The notes under the pieces: model-generated | The model's database searches: none | The model's input: the letters and a program-made list of their open reading frames with translations, nothing else | What the model was told of the DNA's origin: nothing | NCBI GenBank assembly: GCA_002104905.1 | Contig: MCFE01000371.1 | Span: forward strand, 21,186-85,185 | Source: Basidiobolus meristosporus CBS 931.73 | Taxonomy: Eukaryota; Basidiobolomycota; Basidiobolomycetes; Basidiobolales; Basidiobolaceae | Direction: 5' to 3' | Length of the DNA: 64,000 nt | Shown: positions 43,345 through 56,361 of the stretch, piece after piece | Position numbering within the stretch: position 1 is the first letter of the stretch | Layout: each line of letters opens with the position of its first letter | Translations under genes and position numbers: made by a program

Positions 43345-45471
43345 ATTGTGATGGCCACTTGCTGGTCCACCAATAGAAGTATTGTGTTTGCAACTGCACT
43401 TCAGCCAGAATTAGTGCCCAGGAATATTCTGGAAATAATCATTCCAGTATTGAAAACCAGGGGATCCAACTGGACCACAAGTACCCCAAGTTACTTTATC
43501 AATGAGGGTACAAACTTGGCCTTTGCCTATTGAGTCCATATTGATGAGCCTCAGACTGTAAAGGTGGCCCTAAATAGCCCTCAGACAAAGTTTTGAAGAT
43601 CAGCAATGACTGATGAGTATCAGGCCCATATGGCCAATTGAACTTGGCACTTGGCCAAAATACCAATCAATCAGATATCATATGGATGGAGATGGATCTT
43701 CAAGACAAATTACAAGACTGACAGTACAATTGAAAAGTCCAAAGCAAGACTGGTGGCCAAAGGATACTCCCAAACAAAAGAACATGACTATACTGAGACC
43801 TTTGCTCTGGAAGCCAAGTTTAAATCCATCAGATTAATGTTGGCTATGGCAGCCAAATATAAGTTTTTTATTCAGCAGATGGATGTAAAAGCTCCATTTC
43901 TGAATTGTGAAATCAATGAGAACATGTTCATGGACCGGCCTAATGAGTTTGTTGACTAAGGTAGCCCCCACTTAGTCTGCAAGCTTAAAAAATTACTATT
44001 TGGTGTCAAATATTCACCAAGAGCCTGGAACTCCAATATAGTTTTGTATTAGGAATCTTTGAGCTCCCAAAGGAGTACTGCTGACTATAGTATATACTAT
44101 AGGCTAGATAGAGCAAGTCCAGTTCTATTAGCTCTGTATGTGGATGATCTTACTATGGCCACCAACAACCTACAAATACTGGAAGAGACTAAATCTGGCC
44201 TATCTAAGGGGTTCAAGATGTGCAAAATAGGAGAGCTCAGGTACTACTTAGGAATAAGGTTCCCCATATACAGGAGTACCCAGATTATCATGCTTTGCCA
44301 ATCCAAATATATTCAAGATATACTTAAGAAGTACTAAACAGAAAACTGTGAATCAGCAGCTGCCCCAGTGCAGACAAACCTTAACTTGGTCTAATACAGC
44401 CAAATTAAGAGAGTTTGGTGCCATCCAAAAGCCCTAACTCTCTTTATCAATCTATGGCAGGTAGTCTGATGTATATTGTGCTTGGATTATATCTAGATAT
44501 CTCATACTCAGTGGAAGTTGTCAGCCAGCATAATCAGTGCTACAGATCTCATACAATTACAGCAGTTAAGCAGATTTTTAGATACCTAAAAGGAACTGCT
44601 GATATCAGCTAAAGGCGCATCTGCAAGGATTTGGAACAAGATCTTGTGGAATAATCTGAAGCTGACTGGGGACAAAATATAGAAGACAGATGATTTACTA
44701 CTGGATACACCTTTCTTTGCTGTAAAGGAGTAATTTGATGGAATTCAAGAAGGCAACCAACCAGAGCACTTTCTACCACAGAGGCAGAGTATATGGCAGT
44801 CTGTGAAGCTACAAGAGAAGTTATGTGCCTAAGAAAGCATATTGAAGAATTAGCTTTATGTTAAAAGTGCCTATAACTTTATTTCAGGATAATCAAGGAT
44901 GTATATATTAGGTAGAAATCCAACTTTTCATGCTAGAGATAAGCAAAGAGACATCAGACATTATTTCATATGTGAAGTTATAGACAATAGCCAGGTTAAC
45001 TTGGCTTACTATCCTACAGAAGAAATGATTGCAGATATATTTATCAAACCAATAGCTAGAGACAAGTTTGGTTATCCTGGGTCAAAACTAGGACTATACA
45101 GTATGAGTATTGAGTCAAGGGGGAGTGTTGTTGTAGTTAGTAGCTCCACTTAAATATTCACCTAACTTGGTTGCTTAGATCATTGCCTACAAAATCTAGA
45201 AATACTTGCCAAATTCCTTGCTGGGATTTACTTGGAATATTCTTACCAAAATATCAGGTATTCAGAACATGCAATTCTCATAGTTGTCCAAACAGTCCCA
45301 AACTTTGCAAACAGCTTCTTGGGACCTTCCTAGATAAAATATATGTGCTAGTTGTGCCAAGAACATGCAAAATTATAAATACTACTTTTACATTCAATAA
45401 AGCATTACGTGAAGCCACCTAATCTACTAGCTCTCCAAATTGCTTGCTGTATCTCCAAGACTCTTACAACA
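43345..45471 (+). mobile_element. second Copia element, 5'-truncated, plus strand
   Basis: About 2.1 kb matching the 3' half of the Copia element at 35.3 kb: from the integrase C-terminus (43,390) through reverse transcriptase (43,680-44,340, YVDDL retained at 44,145) and RNase H to the 3' LTR at 45,129-45,471. Many stops; every domain is broken. No 5' LTR or 5' target duplication found. Confidence 0.9.
45129..45471 (+). mobile_element. 3' LTR of the second Copia element (family L)
   Basis: 343 bp, TGTTGTAG...TTACAACA, preceded by a purine tract (AAGGGGGAG), the expected polypurine priming site. Confidence 0.88.
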
Positions 45472-45479
45472 GCAAGTAC

Positions 45480-46330
45480 TCCCATATCCCAACCTCATCA
45501 TGAATGTGACCTTCAAGTCCATCATGGATGTAATGAGTTGGCACATAGAGGGCTGCAAGGTATAGTTGGAAAATACAGAGGACAGATGTGCGCATGGAGA
45601 CACCTGTACCTTTGGTATTGAGAAGCTAATCAGCCACAAAGAATGTATAATCAGTTAAGTAAGGCAAGGTTGGGATGGACACAACAAGCCACAAAACTTA
45701 TTAGAGCAACTTTACCAAAGTATACCAAGTTTCTTCTGATTACAAGCCAGTTTTTATACCTATCAATACAGAACCCACACAAACAAGAACCGGAGCACAC
45801 CTATAAGGGGGACTAGAGTCCAGCAGTGAGAAGGAATACATTATCATTGCACCAAGAGGTATTTCAAGTATATTCAAGATGTATATATGGCAAAAGTGGT
45901 GGCAACCAGGTACATATATGAAAGATGTTTAAATTACCAGAAATACAAGGTTTATGGCAGCTTTGCAGGTGCCTCATTGAGAAGCCATAGGGTTGAGGTG
46001 ATAGAGGTGTGTCAATTCCAGCCAGTGTATGCATATGAAGAGGCCAGTAAGCAGTAGGCCACAATTATCTGGATTCAAAATATACATGTAATGCCAATGG
46101 TAATGATGTGCAAACAAATAGATTGGGGGGACTCTACAGTGGAATATATGAATGGTGCAAGGGGTGGTAGAAAAAGGAAATACCATCCGGTACCTTGGTA
46201 CAGCAGCTTAATTCACTACTAGCTGTAGGTAGTAATACTACCATAACAATACCAGTAGATGTCCACATAAAGGCTATCAAAGCACTATCAAGTTGTTTTC
46301 CAAATTTAACATTGGCATATATTGGCTAGT
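45480..46330 (+). repeat. family X, plus-strand copy
   Basis: Begins with sequence matching 35,000-35,170 (SIMDVMSWHIEG) right after the Copia LTR. Later it reads YQKYKVYGSFAGASLRS then VEVIEVCQFQPVYAYEEASK, and finally GTLVQQLNSLLAVGSNTT followed by VHIKAIKALSS. The same order is seen in the other long copies. Stops throughout. Confidence 0.55.
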
Positions 46331-46868
46331 TGGGTTTTCATATGTATATGTAAAATGCAATTTGATTGTTGGAATGCAATTCAAATTTCTCCAAATGTCC
46401 ACTATACCACTGTAAAGCTTGGGAACCATTTTAGCAGTAAAGTCAGCAAAAGACCATTATGATTTGGTCATAACATTGAGATGATGGTCAACAATATCAG
46501 GCTGCTGGCTAAGCCAGATATCAGCTAAATATCAGGAATTAGTGAATTACAGAGTCTTGAGAAAATCTGAGACTTTGCCAAATGAGCTGAATCTTGGCTC
46601 ATGTACTACTAAGACCTCCCTAGTAGTGAGCAGTATATATACTTACATAGTTCTGCAATAAGCATTGATACTGTGCTGCAACCCAGTAAGCCAACAAGTG
46701 AATACCATGTAGATCTTCTAATTCTCCAATTTACTTCCAATATATCTCTCTGATATTTCCACAAGCATGACTCACTAGTGCCACTCACTATCTATACACT
46801 TATGCAACTACACAAATGCAAGGACTGAGTGAACTGGATGTTTCCTTATTCAACTGGCCTCTCAGAGT
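46331..46868. other. CpG-poor sequence, nothing recognised
   Basis: About 540 bp between two family X copies without an identifiable feature. Confidence 0.35.
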
Positions 46869-47530
46869 TACTTTTACCTAGTGCACATTGGAAACAATGG
46901 GAGTCAGATGTTGCTATTTTGAGAGTACTTGTTTCACAGGAGGTTTACCAATGTCTTTTTAGCATATCTACCAATTCATTTAAGGAGTTTATATTGCAAT
47001 TTAAGAGGCTATACAACAATCATAAAGCTAAGCACAAAGATCTTACAAGCAGGACTAGAATTTAGCAGGGAGAAGAAGCATATTGGCTAGGTACTGAAAA
47101 GTATTCTGTCAGCATTCAGGAGGCATTCACAAAAAAAGTGGCTGCAACCAAGCATATGCTTGCAAGATATATATATTACCAGCATTACAAGGCATATGGC
47201 AACTTTGCAAATATAACACTGAATAGCTCTAAAGTTGAGGTGATAGATATATGTCATTTGCAGCAGATATGTGCATATGTAGAGGTTGGTAAGCAGGAGA
47301 CCATAGTTTCTTTGGCTCAAACAACACGTCAAATTCCTATAATAGTAATGATTAAGCAAATAAAATTGGGGCAAGTATACAATGCAATATATGGATGGTG
47401 CAAGGAGAGGTAGCAAAAGAAATTACCCATTGGTAAACCTGTATAGTAGTGTTGTACAGCACCAGCTGTAGGCAGCCAAACTGCAATCATAATACTAACA
47501 GATGCCTGCATCAAGGCAATTCAATCACCT
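46869..47530 (+). repeat. family X, best preserved copy
   Basis: Contains the longest open stretch of the family (47,138-47,413, 91 codons): HMLARYIYYQHYKAYGNFAN, then VEVIDICHLQQICAYVEVGK, then KLGQVYNAIYGWCKE. It is followed in a shifted frame by CCTAPAVGSQTAIIILTDA. Upstream, LFSISTNSFKEFILQFKRLY is a further coding-like segment. No known domain assigned. Confidence 0.55.
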
Positions 47531-47853
47531 TCAAGTTCTTTTCCATATACAGTATTTGCCTGAGCTGGCCAGTTTAGTCTCGGAATCTTGCACTTTGATA
47601 CTTATGGCATTGAAGGCTTTTATCTCCTTCTCTTGAGACTTTTCAACTTCTTCTTTTGTTCCTTTGGGCTCAACCTCCTTTCCCATCAGTGTATTCCAAT
47701 GCTCTCTTTCCACATGGTGGATTGGCATCTTGACTCTCCAGAGCTTGTAGTTCCTTCCATCAAACCTGTCCTATAAGGGAAGATGTTTGTATTGCTCTGT
47801 TTGCTTGTAAATATCATCTTTAGACTAGAGTAAGGTAATAAGGGCTCAAAACC
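47531..47853 (-). mobile_element. Copia-like gag fragment (family C)
   Basis: Minus-strand frame related to the Copia gag start (ERE-WNTLMGKEVEPKG, KEIKAFNAISIKVQD). Preceded by a primer-binding site-like GGTTTTGAGCCC next to the LTR at 47,854. The remainder of the element is missing. Confidence 0.7.
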
Positions 47854-48220
47854 TGTTGCAAATTAAATGTTTTTTGAAGTTAGGGTACTTATCAACAAAG
47901 AATAATTCCACTGGAACTGTAGCTTAATAATACAGAAAGCTCAGTAGTTATACCTCTATAGAAATAATACAACTGTCACACCAAGTATGCAGGGTTTCTC
48001 AACACTCAGGAACATTCTATAACAGTTTCAGGGTTAATACGTAAATTTGATAAAAGTGCTAATTTGATCCTAATTATAGGATAGTAATCATAGGATTATA
48101 GAGCTGAAAGAAAGTATAAAGTTGGGGCTGTTATTTAGTCCTTCAGTGACAAAGACTAGCCCAGAATTGTTGAGTAAAATTCTTGCTATGAATGATACCC
48201 AATGGTCCAATGTCTCAACA
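47854..48220 (-). mobile_element. 5' LTR of the family C Copia-like fragment
   Basis: 367 bp with TGTTG...CAACA ends, unlike family L in sequence. The sequence just beyond (48,221) is the interior of a Gypsy element, so this element appears to have inserted into it. Confidence 0.7.
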
Positions 48221-50517
48221 GTGGCTACTTCAGATTTGTGATAACTTCCATGTTCTTTGGGACCTGGATAACTCCTGTGCTAGTCACTATTTGTCCTACA
48301 TACTCAATGTATATGTTGAACAACTCACACTTTGCTAGCTTGTTCTCTGCTTGCTTCTTAAAGACCTTTTCAATGTGTGCTAAGTGGTCTTCATTTGTTT
48401 GGCTGTACATCAATATGTCATCTAGATAGATGAGCACAAGCTTGTTTAAGTTCTCCTGGAAAATGGTTGCATTAAGGTCATGAATGTTGCAAGAGCATTG
48501 GTGAGGCCAAAACTCATGAATAGGTACTTGTTATGTCTATATCTGATCCTGATTGCTGTTGTGGGGATAACTTCTGGTTTCACCCTAATTTGGTTGCATC
48601 CTGACATGAGATCAATCTTGGTCAATATGATGGTTCCATTAAGTTAGTCCAAAAGCTCATCAGTCCAAGGTATAGTGTACTTACTTTTACAGTAACTGAA
48701 TTAAGACCCCTGTAGTTAATGCATGTCCCAAGTGTTCCATCATTCTATTTCACAAATAGCACTGGTGCTCCCCAAGGTGACTTGCTGGGCCTGATGTTTC
48801 CTTGTTCCAATAGTAGAACAGTTTGTCTCCTCGTCTCTTGCAGTTCCATTTGACTCATAGTATAAGGTGTCTTGATGAGTGGGGAGCTATCTCCTGGGTA
48901 AATGACATTTATCCGCATCTTGGACTGGTGGTAGGCTTACAAGCTCTGCTGGAAACATCTTTGAATATTTGTTCAGAGGAATCTGAAGTATCTACAGAGC
49001 TGGAGTAGAGAACTTATCCTGCAATACTGCAGTGAGAAATATCTTTATCACTTTCCTAAGTGCTCAGCAGAACCCTGCCTTGTGTAGTTCTCTGATTTTC
49101 AACCAGTTGGAATTGGCCAACTTGAAATTCAGTCTGGCAGGTAGTAGTTCATAGGCCTAGTGGCCTTCTTGTTACTGAGTTGAATGGTTCTCCAATTCAT
49201 TGATGTATTACAGTTGTATAGCCATGTTTTTCCAAGAACCAGGTCAAGTTTGCAGTTTCCAAATATATAGGTCTGCAGGTCTTGTTTACAGTCATTGATC
49301 TTTATTCTTACTTGTTGAGTGATAGAGTTGATTATGTGAGTGATCCCACCAGCTGTTCAAGCTGAAGTGGATTTGTTAAACTCCAAGTTGATCCTGGTTT
49401 CAAGGCTGGTTGTTCTGACATGTACCTGTGTGATGCTCCTGAGTCAATCATAATCTTAGCTGGTACTCCATGGATTACTCCAACTAAGTACAATATATTC
49501 CTTGAGTTTGAGGTCATTTGGGATAAGTATTTGTCTGTCACATGGTAGGCAAGTTTGGAGTCCTCTACAAGTTCAGCTTCCACTGCACTTTGTCCTTGGG
49601 CTTCACTATAGTGGAAAGTTCTTGTAGACTGATGTTGATTTCTTTACTGAGGCCAGTACTTTGAGATTTGCCTATGCTGGTGGCAATTGAAACAAAGTCC
49701 TTTCTTCTTATATTCTTCTAAGCCAGGATTCTTCTGCATGGCATTTATTTCATTGGCACTGCATCTTACTCTCCTCCTTCATGGTCATTGTGGCTTCTCT
49801 GATTAGGTACTGAAGGCTTTCCAACTCCAAGCATAGCCTGGTCATAGTCAATGGTAATCTTGATAGCTTTGTCAGTAGTTTTGGGCTGTTGATAATTGAC
49901 TTCCTGGCAGTATTTTCTATCAACCCATTAAAAAGTATTCAACTTCTTCAGGGAGGTCCATTCTTTCAATCTGTCCAAGTAGACACCTACACTCATAGAT
50001 GTATTCCTGAATCATTCCTTTTTGTCTGAGTGTCTTCAGCTTCCTTCTTAGTACTGTCTGCTGATGAGGAGGCTCAATATCATCATGAGTTCCCAACACA
50101 AGCCAATCCTGGGTAGAGATAGTAGAGCAGCCCATCATAGTGGCTGACCTAATCTTACAGTGATGTCACTGCAAAGCTGCATTTGGCAAGATAGTAGCTA
50201 CATAATGCTACTTGCTTTGTGGGACAATTCCCCTAGAATTAAAAGTTTCTTGAATTTGAAAGAGCTAAGTTCCCAGGTTTTCATTGACTCTACCATGGTA
50301 CCAGTTGACCTTGACATCAAAGTTGCTTTTGACAGGGCTTTGCTGGCTCTAGGCCGTGGAAGTCATTCCTGGTTAATACTAGCTGAGGATCTGGCATAAC
50401 AGCTGCTATTGGGCCAGAATATACTGCATAGCATTCTTCCATTCTTGATCTTCCAACATTGATGGTGAAGCTTCTTCTCACTTCAGGAGAGAGGTTTCAG
50501 GTTATTGCTGCTACCAA
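48221..50517 (-). mobile_element. Gypsy element B3, gag to reverse transcriptase (3'-truncated)
   Basis: Minus strand. gag at about 49,920-50,140 (RRKLKTLRQKGMIQEYIYEC), aspartic protease at about 49,430-49,480 (IMIDSGASHRYMSEQ, catalytic DSG intact), reverse transcriptase with YLDDILMYS near 48,420 and CELFNIYIEYVGQIVTSTGV near 48,300. It ends at 48,220 where the family C LTR starts. Just inside the 5' LTR, TTGGTAGCAGC resembles a TGG-type primer-binding site. Confidence 0.88.
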
Positions 50518-50856
50518 TGTTAGAAGCCTTGAAATAAGAGTTGTAGAGGAATATTTCCTAAATTGAGCTGTTGTCTAATGGGGTTGTAGCGGCTCATTAT
50601 ATGCATTTTGTCAGGCTGATTGATGACTAATTTTTTTGTATGTTGTGGCAGATGACTTAGTTGATTGCATCATTGTCTCCTAATTAGATCTTACTTAATA
50701 CATCATTTTCTGTCCAATAAGCATCTGCTGATTCTTCTGCTGACTTATACTACTGACTTGATAGAAAACACTGATATACTAATAGATCAAGCATGAAACT
50801 AATTGACTTGACCAAATACAAATCTAATCTGGGAGTTTAAACATCAGATAAAAACA
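50518..50856 (-). mobile_element. 5' LTR of Gypsy B3
   Basis: About 339 bp aligned with the LTRs at 54,857, 55,995 and 60,469; the outer end (AAAACA in place of ATAACA) is decayed. Confidence 0.75.
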
Positions 50857-51110
50857 GACCACCAATATACCTTCAAGTTTAATTAACCTAATGAGTAGTG
50901 AAACAAGCATAAAACTGTCATAATCCTGTCCTCAGTTTGAAAGAAAGTTGAAGGTACCTGGCTGCTTGCATATGACACCTACATAGTGGATTCTAAAGGC
51001 TGATAAGGTTTGGACTTGCCTGCTAGAAATCAAGTCAAAATAGCAGTTGTCTTGGTGGCATTTTTCCTGGTTCTTATGGGACTCAGACTGCTTTACACTT
51101 GCAGTATTAA
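50857..51110. other. CpG-poor sequence, nothing recognised
   Basis: Short spacer beyond the Gypsy B3 LTR. Confidence 0.3.
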
Positions 51111-51800
51111 TTAGTGGGAGCTGCAGCATATATTTATGATTATCTGTCTCTTGCCTGAAAAGACTTTTTTCCTATTGCTTTCCACTTTTCTTATCTTTGC
51201 TACTGACACGTCTTTTACTTCTGCTTTGACAGGGTACTTGATATTTTTTTGCACTTAACGCTTTACAGATCTTCAATGTATTTAACTTTTGGGCTTTAGT
51301 GTACTTCTTGCAGTCTCTCCCTCCTAGGCTGCAATGGGTATGCTGAGGGCCTTGTCCTTGCGCACTTTGGCCATGCTTTAAGAACATTGTCATGCTCTAC
51401 TGCAGTCACACTGGGAAATGGTGGAAATTGAGCCTGTTACATAGAGCTACCTGAGTGCCTTCCTTGCAGCAAAGAAACTAAATCCTCAACCTGGTGTATT
51501 GATTACTCTATATGTAGTATCCGCTCATCCTGTGTCTGGATTGTTTCCTGCTTTCTCTGGGCAATGGCACTTTGATAGTGGTCATTTTACGGCAGTTATT
51601 TGCTGTTCTTCTGGCACAGGCACTGCATATGATTTATTCCTATCTGCTTGAGCATTGAAGCTAGCTTGTAGATCTGCCAAGATTCTCAGCTGCCTTTCCA
51701 GCCAAGAGCCTCAGGAGTACCCATTACTACCTTCAGTGGCCACACTGTCACCACAACTTTGCTTGAATGCCATCCTCTTTGTTACATTGAATGGTAAAGC
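51111..51800 (-). repeat. unknown repeat with coiled-coil-like frames
   Basis: Minus-strand frames include a basic segment (51,172-51,393, KSGKQ at the end; Lys/Ser/Gln-rich). Further upstream on the same strand is a stretch resembling 42,795-43,340. No domain recognised. Confidence 0.4.
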
Positions 51801-53100
51801 AAGCTGTTGCCTATCCACTCTTTTATTGTTGCTGCATTGGGGCTTGGTTGTGATCCAGAAAGCTTGGTTGTGTCTCTATGGCATATACATGGTATATACA
51901 GGTGAATACTGCTTTACAAGCTTTCTTGTACTGCTTCCCATGGTGAGCCATTATAGTTGTACAATTTCCAAGTGAACTATCTATACAAGAATATTTTAAG
52001 CTCACATGAATATAAACAAAGAATTAGTACATTGGTACTGCATCACCAAATGTCCTGGTGTTGGCCTGGGTCATCTTGAAGGTATGTGCAACCATGTCTT
52101 TGCCTTAGCACTTGATGAACTCATAATAGGCAAGTACCCTACCAGCAAATCCTGTTGGCCACTGATTCTGGTAAACCTGGATCTGTGCATTATCATTATT
52201 GGAGCAGAAATCTGATTGTAGTCTCACCAGTATTTGTGCCTAATTCACAGTCAACCTTAATAGCTACCTGCAACATTACTAGATGAGCCCTGCATGCCAT
52301 CCATTACACAATTTGTATATGCCTATTTTGTCAAAGCACCTATCATAGTCTGTCTTAGAGATACCTCTTCCAATGGTAAGATAGCTGGCTTTTCTGATCA
52401 CAATGATTAGTATTGTTGTATTTACCTTGCATACTGGACAGCTTTACTGTAAGATTGTGAGATCAGTAGGAATCAATTTATAACTCTAACACATTATTGT
52501 AATCTAAGCACTACCATTAAGAAATTCTTCTTTCCATATAGAGTACATACAGAAGTTTGCATGCAATTGCAGCATACCTGGCAAGATAGATGCCAAATAA
52601 CCAGCAATAAAAACTAATAAACAGCTGCAGATGGTTAAGATAACATGGACAAATCAGTGCAAAAGGTTCCCACTGGGAGCAATGCAGTTGCTTTTTAACA
52701 ATGTTGCAATACTTGTAGGTTGATTTTACATTTGGCATTTAAAGCTAAATGAGCCCTTTGAGGTACCAGCAAATTTTGAAAGAGTTGGCAAGCTACTCCA
52801 GTGTATCTGCATATCAAAGTACTGCTTACAAGCTCCAAATTAAATTAAAACACATGTATTAATACAAAGCCAAGTACTGGACAATGTGGATATGTATATA
52901 CTCATGTGGACTTCCTAAACAACTTAAATCCAAAGCTCATTGGACCTTTGGGAGTCAAATGCTGGCATTGTAGGAATGGTTATTCAGATGTAGATAACTA
53001 GTGAATCTTTAGTAGGTCTACAGCTTTAATGTAAGAAGTCTATGATAGAATGTGAGTGACTATACTACAAGCATAGGTTTACAAGCATAGATCTCAGTTA
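51801..53100. other. CpG-poor sequence, nothing recognised
   Basis: About 1.3 kb with only short frames (longest 73 codons) and no recognisable motif. Confidence 0.35.
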
Positions 53101-53830
53101 TTACCATATGCGTACTCCACTCCTGCTTGCTTAGTGTAGGTAATATCAAATCTTGCTTCATCTTTAGGGAGTTTCCAATGCATGGAATGTAAAGGGAGAA
53201 AAGAGGGAATGATAGGTGGTAAGTACCACCATACTCCTACCACATCATAAACACCATCTTTGGGACTATCATGGAAGCAATGAGCTAGCTTTTTGGAGGC
53301 AGAAAGGAAATGTGAAAGCTAACCCTCACTTGACACCATTCATATTTCATGAATGCCCCATCAAAAGACAGTCAAAAGGTTGATTAGTTTAGTACTCTAT
53401 TTGGCAAGAGCATTAACGCATTGCCATAATCCCACATAAGAATATAAACAAGGTCAAGAATTTTAAGCATTTACGTAATCATAATAGCTGGATAAGGTCA
53501 ACATCTAACTCAGGAAGTAGATTGGCAAAAGTTAAAACCTTGATAACATTGGCTTGAGTACTTTAAGTACATATGTATATGCTTATATTTGGCATGTTAT
53601 ACCCTACAAAAAATAATTTAGTCCTGCAGGTGGATTCATTAAATATCAGCCACTAAGGTTCCAAAATCAGGCTTTCAGAATGCCAGCAGCTTGGAATTAT
53701 CAACCCTCTTTGCAATCTGATGGCACAATAGTACTTCGCTATTATACTGCTATAAAGGTAAGTCAGCTTGATGGAGCTCAGACAGTTCTTAAACAGGATA
53801 TTGATGGCATTCTGTTAGTCTTGTTGAGGC
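53101..53830 (+). repeat. family X-related fragments
   Basis: 53,225-53,300 resembles 45,480-45,550 (the SIMDVMSW region) at nucleotide level, and 53,600-53,720 resembles 34,040-34,140 (GCAGCTTGGAATTAT shared). The two pieces are in relative orientations different from the 34-kb copy, so the unit is rearranged. Confidence 0.4.
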
Positions 53831-54680
53831 CTGCACTTATTTGAGTGAATGCAACTGGCCATTGTATGCAAAAGCAATCAGGACTATGCAATTGATTGTT
53901 TTGTCAAAAATTATTTTGGATCCATTTGCAAATAACAACACGAAGGTTTTTGCTAAAATTTTGGTAGGTCTATGCTCAATAGGATATGTCTATTCTGATC
54001 CAACAGTTTCCTGTACCATGGACTTGGTGTCTTCTGAAGTTAGTCATTTCACAACAGTCACGGCTAACAGGATATTCTTTGGGACCAACACAAGAAACAC
54101 CAACTATTTTAGCAAAAATTTCAATGTGGCACCCAACCCTTATTAGATTGCCAACGGTCTGACTGAAAACTGCATCTTTTGTGCCACAAGATTGGCTACC
54201 CTTGGGAGTACAGACAATTTACACAGATAAAAAGAATGGAATCCGGTCAAGTACAGAGATTGGTGGGGATATGCAAAGAGTACATGCCAACATGGAATGT
54301 GGGACAAACTTTGTCAGGTTTGCAGAAAGATTCCCCTTAACATATCACTCAACAACTGTTATATGAAGTAGGGAAGAAGACAAGGATGTAATGTACAGAA
54401 TAACAATTGTAGCCATTATTATTAAACTTATTCATTATGAAAAAAACAAACCATAATCAGAACCTTTTTTGAAAGTCAGTTAACATGTCTTTTCATAACC
54501 AGAATTACTGCCTTGATAAATTTAATAATGTACTGGTGAAACCAGACTGCATCCTGTCTCTGATATTTGGGAGCATCTTTCCCATGTACCCAGACACAAT
54601 GTCAACTATTGCATATGATGATAAGGATGGGTGCAGATTTATGATAGAGTTACAAGTATGTCCATATTTCTCATAATACC
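53831..54680 (+). other. island with open frames and some CpG, unknown
   Basis: Consecutive plus-strand frames at 53,841-54,146 (101 codons), 54,181-54,366 and 54,485-54,676. Unlike its surroundings it keeps several CpG sites (near 53,941, 54,061, 54,153 and 54,244). Text such as TVSCTMDLVSSEVSHFTTVT and MECGTNFVRFAERFPLTYHS reads like coding sequence. I do not recognise a family and could not join the frames by convincing introns. Confidence 0.35.
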
Positions 54681-54856
54681 CAACTAATCAGGATTAGGTC
54701 TGAAATTTAGTGATGTGCTAAGAATGTATCTTAATAATGTAAGAAACCAGCAATAACAGAAGAGCAAGGGTGTTATGGCTAAGAGCCAAAAGCTTCCTCA
54801 TGAGCCTATTACAACCAGGGCCAAAAGCTTTAAACAGGAGTCAAAGAAATTTTAAG

Positions 54857-55221
54857 TGTTACAAGTCTTGATACAAGAGTTGTAGAGGAATAGGGAGTTT
54901 AACTTGTATAGTACTTATAAACACTTAAACTGATCTTTGTCAAGGTTCCAGCAGCTCCTTGTATATATTTTGCAATATCAATTGCTGAGTAACTGTATTT
55001 CTTGGTGTAGATTGTGACTGATGACTCATTGGATTGCATCATGACCAAATTAGAACTTACTTGATATATCCAATTCAATCTGGTAAAGATCTGATGATTC
55101 ATCTGCTTACCAATATAACTGACTTGATGGTGAATACTGATATACTGATAGGCAAGCATGAGATCAGTTGATTTGGCTAAAAACTGATTTAACTTAGACA
55201 TTCAAGCATCAGATCATAACA
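54857..55221 (-). mobile_element. 3' LTR of Gypsy B1
   Basis: 365 bp, TGTTAC...ATAACA, adjoining the 3' end of Gypsy B1 coding sequence. Confidence 0.87.
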
Positions 55222-55994
55222 TCCTTCCCTACCATGGCTGAGAGGGCTCTCCTGAATATCTTTGCTGGTGATAGCAATATCTTGATGGTTCAGCATTGTC
55301 AGTGAGTGTTGGAAGATTGAGTCTGTTTCCATGAACTAGATCTGCTTGGAGATTCCCTTGTTTATCTACTAGTTGGTAAGTTGCAAATGGACATTTTCTG
55401 ATGATCTTGAATTGTCCTGTCTATTATGGTTCAAACTTTGTCTGAGTGCTGTTTCTTAGCAATAGAATGATCCAACTGTCAAAGCCTCTGGTGATATAGT
55501 CTTATGAAATCTCTGCTTCATCTTTTCTTCACTCTAAGAGTTTGGACCTGTGCTTCCTGTCACTTTTATTCCAATTGTTGGTGTCAACTAGGCTGACTGA
55601 GCTCATTCTCTAATCTGACGGTGAGCTTTAGCTATGTGAGATCTCCTGAGATTCTTGGTCTACCTCCATACACATAGTAAAATGGCAATCATTGGGTACT
55701 GTTGTGCACCTTAACTCTGCAGGCAAACAATACTTGGTCAATATACTTGTCCCATTTACTTATAGCTCAGATTGAATACTAGGTTGGCATCTTTTCCAAA
55801 TAGTCCACCAGCCTGCTCAGTAACTCTATTAGTTCTAGGGTGAAATACAAAAGCTTTCAAATTCTTGATCTGTTGCATTACCTGGTAGGCTTCTAATGTT
55901 TTTGCCAGAAAGCATGCACCTCTGTAAGATAAGATTTCCACAGGGCATCCAAGCTTTAACAGGATTGCATATCAATGAAACTTGGAACTTATTG
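55222..55994 (-). mobile_element. Gypsy B1, 3' part (left of nested insertion)
   Basis: Minus-strand remnant of the integrase end and C-terminal tail (VFHPRTNRVTEQAGGLFGKD near 55,790-55,850). Aligns with 56,362-57,120 of B2 and stops exactly where the B2 LTR begins; the alignment resumes at 60,826. Confidence 0.88.
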
Positions 55995-56361
55995 TGTTAC
56001 AAGTCTTGGGATAAGAATTGTAGAGGAATAAGGAGTTTGGCTAGTATTGTATTCACTAAAACTAGATCTGATTTTTATCAAGGTTCCTGCAGCTCCTGAT
56101 ATACAATTTGCCAGATATATTGCTGACTATTTATATTTTCTAATGTAGTTGTGGTTGATGACTCATTTGATTGCATTATCATCACCCAATAAGATCTTAC
56201 TTAGTATATCTATTTCTGTATGATAAGGATCTGCTGATTCATTTGCTGACTAATGCTACTGACATGATAGATAACACTGATATACTGATAGGCTAAGCAA
56301 ACAACTAATGATTTGACTGAAAACTGATCTAACTTAATTATTCCAGCAGTAGATTGTAACA
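55995..56361 (-). mobile_element. 3' LTR of Gypsy B2
   Basis: 367 bp, TGTTAC...TAACA; the sequence beside it on the right (CTCCCCTACC, i.e. GGTAGGGGAG on the element strand) is the purine-rich priming tract. Confidence 0.87.
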
